Of a stretch of DNA of 64,000 nt, positions 1 through 8,261 are shown piece by piece (the stretch's first letter is position 1; every line of letters starts with the position of its first letter). A program made the translations under genes and the position numbers. The DNA is from an uncultured Saccharospirillaceae bacterium (GTDB lineage Bacteria; Pseudomonadota; Gammaproteobacteria; Pseudomonadales; Oceanobacteraceae): assembly GCA_947499545.1 (NCBI GenBank), contig CANMOZ010000020.1:1-64000 (forward strand), written 5' to 3'. The notes beneath the pieces were generated by a model, which was not told the DNA's origin, did not search any database, and worked only from the letters and a program-made list of their open reading frames with translations.

Positions 1-132
1 GCAGGTGCTCATATCCATAATGTAGCGGTTGCTTATACAGGGCAACACAATCATTCATTTGTAACAGGGTATAAAGGTGGGAATGAAACAAGACCACGGA
101 ATGTGGCCTTGCTGGGGTGTATTAAGTTCTAG
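1..132 (+). CDS. Phage tail fibre / tail collar protein, C-terminal 43 residues (5' truncated by window edge)
   Basis: Frame 1 is open from the first base to a TAG at 130-132. The encoded C-terminus is rich in His, Gly and Asn and ends in an ETRPRNVALL-type motif followed by CIKF. That motif is typical of the extreme C-terminus of P2-like tail fibres (gpH type) and tail-collar fibres, which trimerise and bind the host receptor. The baseplate and most of the fibre lie left of the window. Followed on the other strand by a lipoprotein gene and then by the tail-sheath operon, as expected for a contractile-tail cluster. Confidence 0.8.
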   Translation, partial: AGAHIHNVAVAYTGQHNHSFVTGYKGGNETRPRNVALLGCIKF

Positions 133-139
133 AACGAGA

Positions 140-748
140 TTATCTATCCCAAACAACTAATAAAATTTCTTTTTTAAGGCTTGGGGGATCCTTTAGCTTA
201 TCACCCGTATTGGTATTATAAATTTCTATTTCAAAGTATAAATGCACAAAACTACCTGGGCCGAAAATTACGGGTGCTTGGAATTCAATGTCAGCAAAAT
301 CGTCTTTCACAGTATTTGTCCATGTTTTTGTATATGGAGAAATACTGACATCATAAAATGGTCTACGGACATTAACTCTCATTGCTAAATCACCATTTTC
401 CAACCAAATTTTTGCTGTTTGCTCTGGTGATAGTGAAGAAGAATCCATGCTTGCGGCCATTTCAGCTAACTCTAGCGCAAGCTTTTTTGAGTACGATTTA
501 GGGAAATCAACCCTAATTAGTTTTCCGCTTGAAGTCTTAAGCTCTAAATCTGCAGATATCGGCTTTTCAACATCAATACAGGTTTGCGAAAGAACGACGT
601 CTCCATCTGAGACATTAAACCATTCATTTTTTGCTGACTGTTCAGAAACGCAATTTTGTACAGATAGAGGTGGACTAGAAGAACTGCCACCGCCACCGCA
701 GCCAACTATTGAGCTCATCAAGAACAGAGATACTAAAAGTGTACGCAT
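140..748 (-). CDS. Small lipoprotein of unknown function inside the tail cluster
   Basis: 202 residues starting with a lipoprotein signal: charged start, hydrophobic stretch and an IVGC lipobox with Cys17 as lipidation site. A flexible Gly/Ser/Pro linker follows. The mature part has no domain I recognise. It lies opposite to the tail genes, between the fibre end and the sheath gene, where P2 carries the fibre-assembly gene G. Strand, position and lipoprotein nature suggest an accessory gene (moron) of the phage or tailocin, for example a surface-exclusion or self-protection factor. That role is inferred from position only. The fibre stop and this gene's stop are 7 bp apart, so they converge. 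Confidence 0.75.
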   Translation of the reverse strand: MRTLLVSLFLMSSIVGCGGGGSSSSPPLSVQNCVSEQSAKNEWFNVSDGDVVLSQTCIDVEKPISADLELKTSSGKLIRVDFPKSYSKKLALELAEMAASMDSSSLSPEQTAKIWLENGDLAMRVNVRRPFYDVSISPYTKTWTNTVKDDFADIEFQAPVIFGPGSFVHLYFEIEIYNTNTGDKLKDPPSLKKEILLVVWDR

Positions 749-953
749 ACTTACTTCACCTGCTTACGCCGTTATATTTGAAAATAAATTTATTTCAATA
801 AAAAGCTGTTGGATTTTAAATTACAAACAGTTACACAACAATAGCTAGGTTTAAGCTTTTGAATAAACTCACAGAAAAACCGACAGAGGAAATACTCGCT
901 CACTCCTGACACCCTTAAGCCTCATCTAAATAACGCTTTATGAGGTTTATGCC

Positions 954-2159
954 ATGTCAGACTTTCTGCATGGGGTGGAGGTGCTGGAACTGGATTCTGG
1001 GCCTCGACCTATTCGCATCTCTCCCACCGCGGTGATTGGTATCGTAGGCACTGCGCCCAATGCCGATGAAGCTGCCTTTCCTTTAAACACCCCAACCTTG
1101 ATTGCAGGCAGTCGCATTGAAGCGGCCAAGCTGGATTTAACCGATCAAAAACAAGGTACTTTACCTAGCGCCCTTGACGGTATTTTCGATCAAACCGGCG
1201 CGGTGGTGATTGTGGTTCGAGTCGCCGAAGGAGAAAACGACTCTGAAACCCTGGCCAATGTCATTGGGGGTGTAAACGCTGAGACCGGTGCCTATGAAGG
1301 CGTGCAAGCTTTGCTGGGTGCTCAATCGGTTGTGGGTTTTTCACCCCGCCTTTTAATTGCACCTGGTTTTACACACCACCGCCCAGAAGATGCCGACAAT
1401 CCCGGCAGTTATTTCGCTAATCCAGTTGTGGCTGAGTTACAAGGTATCGCCGATCGATTGCGCGCCGTCATCATTGCGGATGGCCCCAACACCAAAGACC
1501 CAGCGGCGATTGGATACGCCGGTGATTTTGGTAGTGCTCGGGTTTACTTGGTTGACCCTTGGGTAAAAGTCTTAGGCCCTGATGGCAGCCTTGTGGATGA
1601 ACCGCCGTCTTCTCGAGTGGCTGGAGTCATTGCCCGCATGGACAGCGCCAGAGGGTTTTGGTGGTCACCTTCAAATCAAAACATTTTCGGCATTGTTGGC
1701 ACCTCAAGGCCCGTTGATTTCAAAATGGGTGATCGCAGTTGTCGTGCAAATATGCTGAACGCTAAAAACGTCGCCACCATTATTCGTGAGGATGGCTTTA
1801 GACTTTGGGGTAACCGCAGTCTTTCGAGCGACCCTAAGTGGGCGTTCTTATGTCAGCGTCGCACGGCCGATGTGATCAACGATGCCTTACAGGCTTCGCA
1901 TCTATGGGCAGTGGATCGACCCATCACAAAAACCTACTACCAAGACGTCACCGAAGGCGTTAACAACTTTTTATCTCAGTTAAAAGCACGCGGTGCCATT
2001 CTGGGCGGGCAATGTTGGGCGCCTGCTGAATTAAATACACCAACCGACATTGCTGACGGTAAAGCCACCTTTGACTTTGATTTTACTTCGCCGTCCCCTG
2101 CCGAACACATCACCTTTCGTAGCCGCATGGTTAACGATTATTTAGAGGAAATCGTCTGA
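954..2159 (+). CDS. FI: Contractile tail sheath protein (P2 FI family)
   Basis: 401 residues, the size of P2 gpFI and R-pyocin sheaths. The N-terminus (HGVEVLELDSGPRPI, then TAVIGIVGTAP) matches the sheath N-terminal strand that links neighbouring subunits. The C-terminal third contains the typical WGNRSLS segment and the conserved end of the family. The sheath surrounds the tube and contracts to drive it through the target envelope. It is the first gene of the rightward operon FI-FII-E-T-U-X-D. Its stop overlaps the FII start (TGATG), so the two are translationally coupled. A 205-bp AT-rich gap upstream should hold the operon promoter. Confidence 0.95.
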   Translation: MSDFLHGVEVLELDSGPRPIRISPTAVIGIVGTAPNADEAAFPLNTPTLIAGSRIEAAKLDLTDQKQGTLPSALDGIFDQTGAVVIVVRVAEGENDSETLANVIGGVNAETGAYEGVQALLGAQSVVGFSPRLLIAPGFTHHRPEDADNPGSYFANPVVAELQGIADRLRAVIIADGPNTKDPAAIGYAGDFGSARVYLVDPWVKVLGPDGSLVDEPPSSRVAGVIARMDSARGFWWSPSNQNIFGIVGTSRPVDFKMGDRSCRANMLNAKNVATIIREDGFRLWGNRSLSSDPKWAFLCQRRTADVINDALQASHLWAVDRPITKTYYQDVTEGVNNFLSQLKARGAILGGQCWAPAELNTPTDIADGKATFDFDFTSPSPAEHITFRSRMVNDYLEEIV

Positions 2160-2656
2160 TGAATCGCCGTGTTTTGAAAAACTTCACACTCTCAGTAGAC
2201 GGTCATGGCCAAGCGGGAAGACTTGAGGAATACACCCCACCCGAGTTTGCAAAAATCACCGAAGATTTTAGAGCCGGTGGGATGGACATCGCGGTGCCCG
2301 TTGAGTTGGGCATGGAACCCATGGAAGTCACTTTTAAATTATTCGATTACAACAAGACCTTATTAACTCGCTTTAAAGACAAATCGATACCACTCGTTGC
2401 AAGAGGTGGAGTAGAAGACAGTGCCACTGGGGAAGTCATCGCCGTCACCCAAACCATGCGCGGCATGATCACCAAGATAGGATCAGGTACGTGGAAACCC
2501 AATGATAAAACCCTGTTGGAAGTCACTGCCAAACTGACAGCCTTTAAAGAAGAACACGACGGTGAAGTGGTGATTGAGATCGATGCCGAAAACATGATTC
2601 GTAACATCGACGGGCAAGACGTACTTGTCGGTGTGCGTGAAGCTTTAAAACTCTAA
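2159..2656 (+). CDS. FII: Phage major tail tube protein (P2 FII family)
   Basis: 165 residues, close to the roughly 170 of P2 gpFII. The start MNRRVLKNFTLSVDG and the body with EEYTPPEF and GGMDIAVPVELGMEPM are typical of this tube family. It polymerises as hexamer rings into the inner tube on which the sheath assembles. The start codon overlaps the FI stop by one base, which helps keep the near-equal stoichiometry of sheath and tube. A 50-bp gap follows before E. Confidence 0.95.
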   Translation: MNRRVLKNFTLSVDGHGQAGRLEEYTPPEFAKITEDFRAGGMDIAVPVELGMEPMEVTFKLFDYNKTLLTRFKDKSIPLVARGGVEDSATGEVIAVTQTMRGMITKIGSGTWKPNDKTLLEVTAKLTAFKEEHDGEVVIEIDAENMIRNIDGQDVLVGVREALKL

Positions 2657-2706
2657 ATCGAATTATCACATAAATAATAAGCTTTTAACTCTAAGGAAAC
2701 CAAAAC

Positions 2707-2979
2707 ATGAAACGCATTCAGCTTTCTAAAGCTTACACACTCGGAAATCAAGAACGCGACTATGTCGAAATGCGTGAACCCTGTGTGCGCGACAATTTAA
2801 ACGTCAGCAAAATCAAAGACGAAGAAAAGCGAGAAATCACGCTCTTAGCCAATCTTTGCAATGTGACGAACGATGAACTCGAAAACCTTTCATTGGGTGA
2901 TTACGGGAGACTGACCCAAGCTTTTTTGGGGTTTATTGGTTTGCCGCAACCGAGCTTAGAACAGCCCTACTTGCACTAG
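2707..2979 (+). CDS. E: Tail assembly chaperone E (zero-frame product)
   Basis: 90 residues (P2 gpE has about 91). Position between tube and tape measure, size and sequence (DYVEMREPCVRDNLN, then NVTNDELENLSLGDYGRL) fit the gpE family of tail tape-measure chaperones. The last codons contain a slippery heptamer, so a fraction of ribosomes should continue in the -1 frame to make the longer E+E' protein (separate entry). RBS AAGGAA lies upstream of the ATG. Confidence 0.9.
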   Translation: MKRIQLSKAYTLGNQERDYVEMREPCVRDNLNVSKIKDEEKREITLLANLCNVTNDELENLSLGDYGRLTQAFLGFIGLPQPSLEQPYLH

Positions 2980-3074
2980 CCAGCCACACCCATTGGTCGC
3001 TGGACGAATTAAAAAACCTCAGTTTAAGCGAGCTTCTCTTTTGGCTCGAAGGACTCCCGAAGCATGGCGACTAA
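2707..3074 (+). CDS. E': Tail assembly chaperone E+E' made by -1 ribosomal frameshift
   Basis: Seen: a T TTT TTG heptamer at 2922-2928 in the correct phase of the E reading frame. The -1 frame is open from there to a TAA at 3072-3074. Its sequence has the features of gpE' (LASHTHWSLDELKNLS, then LLFWLEGLP) with conserved Trp residues. Known: P2 and many long-tailed phages make two overlapping chaperones this way, and the ratio matters for tail assembly on the tape measure. The fusion would be about 122 residues. The E' end overlaps the tape-measure start at 3064. A standard gene caller would miss it because E' has no start codon of its own. Confidence 0.88.
2922..2928 (+). other. Programmed -1 frameshift slippery site (T TTT TTG)
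   Basis: Heptamer in the X XXY YYZ arrangement relative to gene E (codons GCT TTT TTG). It is the same heptamer as described for P2 E/E'. After slippage the ribosome reads GGG GTT TAT in the -1 frame. Confidence 0.88.
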
Positions 3075-5106
3075 ACAACGCTTAAGCACCCTCATCACCA
3101 TTGGGGGTGCGCTCCAATCCAGTTTTAAAAACGCATTAGGTTCAACGCAAAAGCAGCTTAAGGGTGTTGGTGCTTCCATTCGTGAGTTAAACCAACGTCA
3201 ACAACGTTTAGGCAAAGTCGCTGCCCATTGGGAAAAGATGGGTCGCGACGCTTCTAAGTATCACCGCGAAATCAATCGCGTTAATCGTGAGTTAAAACGA
3301 CAGCAGCGAATTAAAAGCACGTTAAAATCCTTAGAAACGAATAAAGCCAACCGTAAAGAAAAACGCGGTCAGTTGTTTGATGCAGTGACGCTAGGCTCTG
3401 TGTTTACTGCACCCATTATGGCGGCTGCAAACTTCGAGCAAGCCATGGCCAAGGTTGGTGCTATTAGCCGGGCAAGCGATTCTGATTTGAAAAAGATGAC
3501 CTCAACGGCAAGGGAGCTGGGCGCCAAAACCAACTGGTCAGCAAGCCAAGCGGCTGAGGGGATGCAATACCTTTCGATGGCTGGGTTCTCTGCACAAGAA
3601 ACCGTGACCAGCATGCCGGGCATGTTAAACCTTGCAAGCGCCGGTCATATCGATTTAGGTCAGGCAGCCGACATTGCCTCAAACATTTTAAGCGGTTTTA
3701 ATTTAGAAGCCGGTGAGATGGGCAGGCTCGGGGATGTTTTAACGAATACTTTCACCAGCTCCAACACCAATCTATCCATGCTCGGTGAAACCATGAAGTA
3801 CGTGGCACCCGTTGCGGCTTCAACCGGTGTGGGTTTAGAACAAGCAGCTGCGATGGCTGGTAAATTAGGTGACAGTGGTATCCAAGCCAGTCAAGCCGGT
3901 ACTGCTTTAAGGGCCATTATTAATCGATTGGCAGCACCCACTAATGACTCTGCACAGGTCTTTGAGCAACTGGGAATCAAAACCCAAGACGCTAATGGCA
4001 ATCTGAGAAACGTTTCCGACATTCTGAAAGATTTAAACCAAGCCATGTCGGGCTTTGGTTCAGCAACTCGAGCGGAAATGACCAGCACCGTATTTGGCTT
4101 GGAAGCCGCCAGTGCTGCAACGGTGTTATTGAAGCACGCGGGTTCTGGATCACTGCAAGCCTATACCGAAAAGCTCAAAGAAAGCGGCAGCGCTGCCCGA
4201 GTAGCCAAAGAACAAAACGATACTTTTTTTGGGGCCACTAAGCGTTTAGGTTCTGCGCTGGAGTCTGCAGGCATTACCATCGGTATGATTTTATTACCTC
4301 CACTCGCTACTGCCGCTGAAAAGACGGCATTACTGATAGGCAAAGTTGTTGAAGCTTCTACTGAATACCCAGCCCTGACCAAGGTGGTTATTGGTGTCAC
4401 CTTTGGGTTAATCGGCTTTAAGATCGCGGCCATTGCCGGTGGTTATGCGATGACTTTTTTTAAAGGGGCTCTATTAAAAACCATTCTCGTTTCACAACGA
4501 GTGCTGGGTGCTATGAAGTTAATGGCTTTGGGCATTCGAACCGTCGGATTAGCACTCGCCACCAACCCCATTGGCATTGCGATCAGTGCAATTGGCTTGG
4601 CTGCCACGGCTTTAATTACTTATTGGCAACCGGCTCGAGAGTTCTTTCTCACGATGTGGGATGCCATCTCAGAAAAGTGGGCGCCGATTGGGAGTTGGTT
4701 CAAAGGCATCTGGGACAACGTTTACGACGCGTGCAAACCCTTCTTTGATTGGTTTAGCGAGAAGATCAATTTTGTGGGGGATGCTTACCAAGAATTAAAA
4801 CAACTTTTTGGGTTTGGGGATGACGAGGAACAAATAAGTGTACAGCCTGGCAAAGTCTTAGCGGCGAGAGAAAACCAGATTGCAGGACAATCCAATGACA
4901 TCAATAAAGTGCTGCCTCAAGTACAGCCCAATCAAAACAAAACTTTGCAACAAAACACGATCAACCATTCGCCGACGAATCATATCACCATCAATCAGCA
5001 ACCTGGTCAAAGCGCCCAAGACCTCATCGATGAAATGGAAAGGCGCCAACGAGAAAAACAAGATCGTGCGCTTTACGATTTGGGGGATTTGAATGTTGGA
5101 GTTTAA
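3064..5106 (+). CDS. T: Tail tape measure protein (P2 T family)
   Basis: 680 residues. The N-terminal ~110 residues are charged and coiled-coil-like. Then comes the TP901-type tape-measure core (FEQAMAKVGAISRAS, ASNILSGFNLEAGEMGRLGDV, GIQASQAGTALRAIINRL). Hydrophobic helical segments follow around residues 400-520. The C-terminal 100 residues are Gln/Asn rich. This protein sets tail length during assembly and is chaperoned by E/E'. Its length would fit a tail of about 100 nm using the usual rule of about 1.5 angstrom per residue (an estimate). The start overlaps the E' end by 11 bases, and the end overlaps U by 14 bases. Confidence 0.93.
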   Translation: MATKQRLSTLITIGGALQSSFKNALGSTQKQLKGVGASIRELNQRQQRLGKVAAHWEKMGRDASKYHREINRVNRELKRQQRIKSTLKSLETNKANRKEKRGQLFDAVTLGSVFTAPIMAAANFEQAMAKVGAISRASDSDLKKMTSTARELGAKTNWSASQAAEGMQYLSMAGFSAQETVTSMPGMLNLASAGHIDLGQAADIASNILSGFNLEAGEMGRLGDVLTNTFTSSNTNLSMLGETMKYVAPVAASTGVGLEQAAAMAGKLGDSGIQASQAGTALRAIINRLAAPTNDSAQVFEQLGIKTQDANGNLRNVSDILKDLNQAMSGFGSATRAEMTSTVFGLEAASAATVLLKHAGSGSLQAYTEKLKESGSAARVAKEQNDTFFGATKRLGSALESAGITIGMILLPPLATAAEKTALLIGKVVEASTEYPALTKVVIGVTFGLIGFKIAAIAGGYAMTFFKGALLKTILVSQRVLGAMKLMALGIRTVGLALATNPIGIAISAIGLAATALITYWQPAREFFLTMWDAISEKWAPIGSWFKGIWDNVYDACKPFFDWFSEKINFVGDAYQELKQLFGFGDDEEQISVQPGKVLAARENQIAGQSNDINKVLPQVQPNQNKTLQQNTINHSPTNHITINQQPGQSAQDLIDEMERRQREKQDRALYDLGDLNVGV

Positions 5107-5530
5107 CGCGCGTTTCAATCCTAACTCGCCTTACTTTATCGACGTTGCGTTCGTGATGATGCAGCTCGGTGAGTTTCAATTTTCGATTGCGTCTGCGGCT
5201 TATCAAAGTTTGCAGCGTAAAACCCAGTACGCCTGGCAAAGCCAAGATCGACTCAACAATCACAGCGCCTGGCAGTACACCGCAAAACCTCAAGAGAGCC
5301 TGCAGCTTGATGGGGTGATCTATCCCCAGCACAAAGGAGGGGCGCGCCAGATTGAAACCCTTCGCGAGCAGGCAGCTTTGGGTGAGGCATTGATTCTGGT
5401 CGATGGCATGGGGTTGGTACATGGCCAATGGGTCATCCTCTCAGTCGAAGAAACCCAAAGCACTTTTAATCCGATTGGTATGCCGCTCAAGCAAACCTTC
5501 AAGCTGGAATTAAAACGTTATGGAGACTGA
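5093..5530 (+). CDS. U: Phage tail protein U (tail terminator/completion)
   Basis: 145 residues, in the position and size range of P2 gpU. The motif VMMQLGEFQFSI near the N-terminus and the HGQWVILSVEETQS segment near the C-terminus are family-typical (phage P2 GpU). In P2, gpU is needed for tail completion. It overlaps T upstream and X downstream, so it is part of a tightly packed, translationally coupled operon. Confidence 0.9.
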   Translation: MLEFNARFNPNSPYFIDVAFVMMQLGEFQFSIASAAYQSLQRKTQYAWQSQDRLNNHSAWQYTAKPQESLQLDGVIYPQHKGGARQIETLREQAALGEALILVDGMGLVHGQWVILSVEETQSTFNPIGMPLKQTFKLELKRYGD

Positions 5531-5744
5531 GCAAACTATTCACCTATACACCTGCATTCAAGGCGACGTACTCGACCAAGTGATTTTAAACCACTACGGG
5601 CAATGCTCGGGTGAGCTACTGCTGCAAGTGATGCGGCTTAATACTCACTTGTTAGCACTCGATGTTCTACCACTCGGTACCAAGGTCAAATTACCCAAGC
5701 TGGAAGTCTCTAATGTGATCGAAGAGGAACAGTTATGGGATTGA
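5520..5744 (+). CDS. X: Phage tail protein X (LysM-like)
   Basis: 74 residues. Begins with a short run leading to YTCIQGDVLDQVILNHYG and ends with a PLGTKVKLPKLE motif, the pattern of the gpX family (a small LysM-like fold of contractile-tail tips). The order U-X-D matches R-type pyocins and related tails, whereas P2 itself carries X elsewhere. Overlaps U and D at its two ends. Confidence 0.88.
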   Translation: METEQTIHLYTCIQGDVLDQVILNHYGQCSGELLLQVMRLNTHLLALDVLPLGTKVKLPKLEVSNVIEEEQLWD

Positions 5745-6736
5745 AGCCCGCCTTTGAGATCACGGCCAACGACAAGGATATTACCGTAGCCATTCAGAAA
5801 CGTTTAATTAGTTTGCGGGTAACGGATCAATCAGGATGGGAGTCAGACGCCTTGGAAATTGTGCTCGATGACTCTGACCCGTTAAAGTCTCTCGCACTTC
5901 CAACCACAGGCGCCGAGCTTCAATTAAAACTAGGATATGAAAACGCACTTTTCAACATGGGCGTGTTCATCGTCGATGCATTGGAGTTAAGCGGCCCCCC
6001 GAACCAAATCCGTATTCAAGCCAAAGCAGCCCCGCAGGATGCAACACCCAAAGGCAAAACCAGCTTAAGAACTCAGAAGACAAGGTCGTGGGAAGCCGGC
6101 ACAACGCTGCAAACCTTGGTCAATCAGATTGCCAATGAGCATGGATTAGAACCGGCGGTGGGTCAGTCGCTCAGAGATTTATCGTTGCCCCATATCGATC
6201 AGGTCAACGAGTCGGATATTAATCTGCTCACCCGCATCGCCAAAGACTACGACGCTCTGGTAAAACCCGTCGCTGGGAAACTGGTTGTCACCAAACGAGC
6301 AGAATCGAAAAGCACCCGAGGTCAAAACCTCAAGCCCATCCCACTACAAGGTTCTGAGATAACCAATTGGCGCCTCAATATCCGAAAGCGAGAACCGGCT
6401 GCTTCGGTGGTTGCTGTTTACCGAGACCTTGAACAAGCGAAGGACGTTGAAGTGGTCATAGGAGATGGCGAACCCGTAAGGAGACTCAAGCACCAATACG
6501 CCGATGAAGCCAGTGCAAAGGAAGCCGCACAGGCGGAACTTGATAAAGGGCAAAGATCAGAGCGAGCTCTATCAATTAGCCTACCCGGGCAAGTCAACCT
6601 AAAAGCAGAGCGGATACTAACAATTGAAAACACCCGCCAGCATGTCGATGGAAATTGGCTCATCACTCAAGCTGAGCACAGCCTAAATCGAAGCAGTTTG
6701 AGGACAAATTTGAACGCTGAAAAAAGCTTGGACTAA
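5735..6736 (+). CDS. D: Late control gene D protein (baseplate hub)
   Basis: 333 residues, in the family range for gpD. It contains the usual FEITANDKDITVAI start, the LRVTDQSGWESDALEI segment, and the C-terminal WLITQAEHSLNRSSLRTNL region that marks phage late control D. gpD is the central hub of the baseplate (VgrG/gp27-like). It is the last gene of the operon. No ogr activator, lysis gene or integrase follows before the tRNA gene about 105 bp downstream. Confidence 0.93.
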   Translation: MGLKPAFEITANDKDITVAIQKRLISLRVTDQSGWESDALEIVLDDSDPLKSLALPTTGAELQLKLGYENALFNMGVFIVDALELSGPPNQIRIQAKAAPQDATPKGKTSLRTQKTRSWEAGTTLQTLVNQIANEHGLEPAVGQSLRDLSLPHIDQVNESDINLLTRIAKDYDALVKPVAGKLVVTKRAESKSTRGQNLKPIPLQGSEITNWRLNIRKREPAASVVAVYRDLEQAKDVEVVIGDGEPVRRLKHQYADEASAKEAAQAELDKGQRSERALSISLPGQVNLKAERILTIENTRQHVDGNWLITQAEHSLNRSSLRTNLNAEKSLD

Positions 6737-6842
6737 GCGCTCACTTCGAAAATTTTTTTCTCAAAAAGGTGACAGTAGGGTGACAGCTAGTTGTTCCTAA
6801 CCTTGTATAGCACGCAGTTACTGAAGAGACACCCCAAAATAG

Positions 6843-6915
6843 CCTCCCCACCAGGACTCGAACCTGGAACTAGGCCTTAGGAGGGCCCCGTTATATCCGG
6901 TTTAACTATGGGGAG
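6843..6915 (-). tRNA. tRNA-Arg (anticodon CCU)
   Basis: Folded by hand on the reverse strand, 73 nt: 7-bp acceptor CTCCCCA/TGGGGAG, D stem GTTA/TAAC, anticodon stem GGGCC/GGCCT with loop CTCCTAA (anticodon CCT, reading AGG), 4-base variable loop, T arm CCAGG-TTCGAGT-CCTGG, discriminator G. The 3' CCA is not encoded. The 3' end points toward the tail cluster, the orientation in which integrases usually use a tRNA gene as attachment site. Confidence 0.96.
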
Positions 6916-6984
6916 TTGTCAGCGATTCTAACGCCCCACTTTTGGTTTGTCACCCCTATCTAATTGAATATATTGATAAATCTA

Positions 6985-7710
6985 TTATTGCTGGGCATGG
7001 CGGGCTCGCTTACGATGCTCTTCGTACTCTAATTGGGTCACCAGCTTATCTAGATAGCGCTGTTTTAGGCCAATTAAAGGCTGAAATGAGAAACCACAAA
7101 TCGTATTCCCTTTTTCAGGATCAATGCGAGCCCTTCTCGCAGTCACCCCAAGATCCAAGCTCTCGTCGCCCACGTGTAATGTAGAGTCATCAAAATCACT
7201 TACTTCGTGCAATATATCGACTTGATTATTATCAAAAACAGCTTGGAATCCACTGGCCGACATGTCAATCAAGCGTCCTTTTAACTCAACCGATTCATTC
7301 AAACTTGAACGCAACACGATATAAATGTCGTAGGTTCTTGGAACAGGAACTCGGTAGGCACTACGACGTTGCAGGTAAAAGACTTTTTCAGGTAGGCAAG
7401 CAATGTACTCTTTTTCTGAGCTTCTAAATTTGAGTGAGCCGGTGATTCTGAATTTGATGTCTATTCCCTGAACAAAGGCTTCCAATTCGAACGCGTGGCC
7501 ACCTCTGATAAGGTCATTTCCACGACTGGGAGAGAGTACGTTAAAGGCAAAGGCTTTACCCTTAAGATCCACCTTAGTAATCAGGGTTTTATAAGGCTCT
7601 TCTTCACCTTCAAAGCGGGCTTTAACTGGCTGGCCGCTTTTGATGATGCGCTGCATCGTGCGGTAAATATCTTCAACTTTGGTGAGATAGTTTTCCTTTG
7701 CCTCAGCCAT
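6985..7710 (-). CDS. ycgR: PilZ-domain flagellar brake protein YcgR-like
   Basis: 241 residues from the ATG at 7710, which has AAAGG six bases upstream; a GTG at 7725 in frame is a weaker choice. The N-terminal half is the YcgR beta-domain (YcgR/FlgZ N-terminal). The C-terminal half is PilZ, with the c-di-GMP binding RRSAYR arginines and the DMSASGFQ box (DxSxxG). Proteins of this family bind c-di-GMP and slow or bias the flagellar motor. It lies directly downstream of flgN in the same orientation, as flgZ does in pseudomonads. The c-di-GMP could come from GGDEF enzymes such as the one at 19711. Confidence 0.88.
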   Translation of the reverse strand: MAEAKENYLTKVEDIYRTMQRIIKSGQPVKARFEGEEEPYKTLITKVDLKGKAFAFNVLSPSRGNDLIRGGHAFELEAFVQGIDIKFRITGSLKFRSSEKEYIACLPEKVFYLQRRSAYRVPVPRTYDIYIVLRSSLNESVELKGRLIDMSASGFQAVFDNNQVDILHEVSDFDDSTLHVGDESLDLGVTARRARIDPEKGNTICGFSFQPLIGLKQRYLDKLVTQLEYEEHRKRARHAQQ

Positions 7711-7777
7711 ATGATGCCTTTGCACGCGCGACTCATGTCCGTGTCACGAACGACCATCACAGCCGTGACACTCTCCT

Positions 7778-8227
7778 TTAGGCGCAGCCTATATTCCGAC
7801 GATAAGAAGTTTCAGACTCGCCTGACCTATTGTACAAGTTTGGCTTATCTTGAGCCTGGTGCAACAAGTCTTTTAGTTGGCGGTTCCTAGCGCGAGCAGC
7901 ATTGATAGCCAAAGCGTTTGCGGCACTAGCCCTCAGTACAGCATCCAGCTCTTGCTTGAGTGATTCCCACAATTTTAATTCATTTGGATAGTGTGACATC
8001 ACCAAATGATCCCACTCGGTTTCGGTGGCTTTTCCAAAGTGATCGACTCTCTGACCAATCTTATTATCAATATCCGCCAGCAACTTAGCTTTTTCCTCGC
8101 TGGCTGCTTGCAACGACTCGATATCCATTTGTATCAAGCTATGCCGTTCTTTTTCTAATACACGGGTGAGTTTTTGAATCAATGACCTTTCTAAAGTGAG
8201 CTGAGATCGTAGATTAAGGCCTGGCAT
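7778..8227 (-). CDS. flgN: Flagellar export chaperone FlgN
   Basis: 149 residues, almost entirely helical and coiled-coil-like, in the family range. FlgN holds the hook-filament junction proteins FlgK and FlgL for export. The family features seen are the LxxLLxxE-type N-terminal helices and the long C-terminal helix with NALAINAARARNRQL, followed by a polar tail. It lies 34 bp downstream of flgM on the same strand, the usual flgM-flgN pair, and GGTG upstream of the ATG can serve as ribosome binding site. Confidence 0.88.
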   Translation of the reverse strand: MPGLNLRSQLTLERSLIQKLTRVLEKERHSLIQMDIESLQAASEEKAKLLADIDNKIGQRVDHFGKATETEWDHLVMSHYPNELKLWESLKQELDAVLRASAANALAINAARARNRQLKDLLHQAQDKPNLYNRSGESETSYRRNIGCA

Positions 8228-8261
8228 AAAACACCTCGCAGGTAGGACGACTCTGATTCAA

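Noticed and set aside
807-825. TGT-N13-ACA upstream of the sheath gene, resembling the P2 Ogr site
   Set aside because: P2 sites have TGT-N12-ACA; the spacing is off by one, and such short motifs occur by chance in AT-rich DNA.
447-848. Rightward open frame over the lipoprotein gene
   Set aside because: It is the antisense of a gene with a clear signal peptide and lipobox; no RBS and no family features.
6768-6790. Direct repeat GGTGACAG ... GGTGACAG after gene D
   Set aside because: Only two short copies; not enough to call an attachment site or operator.
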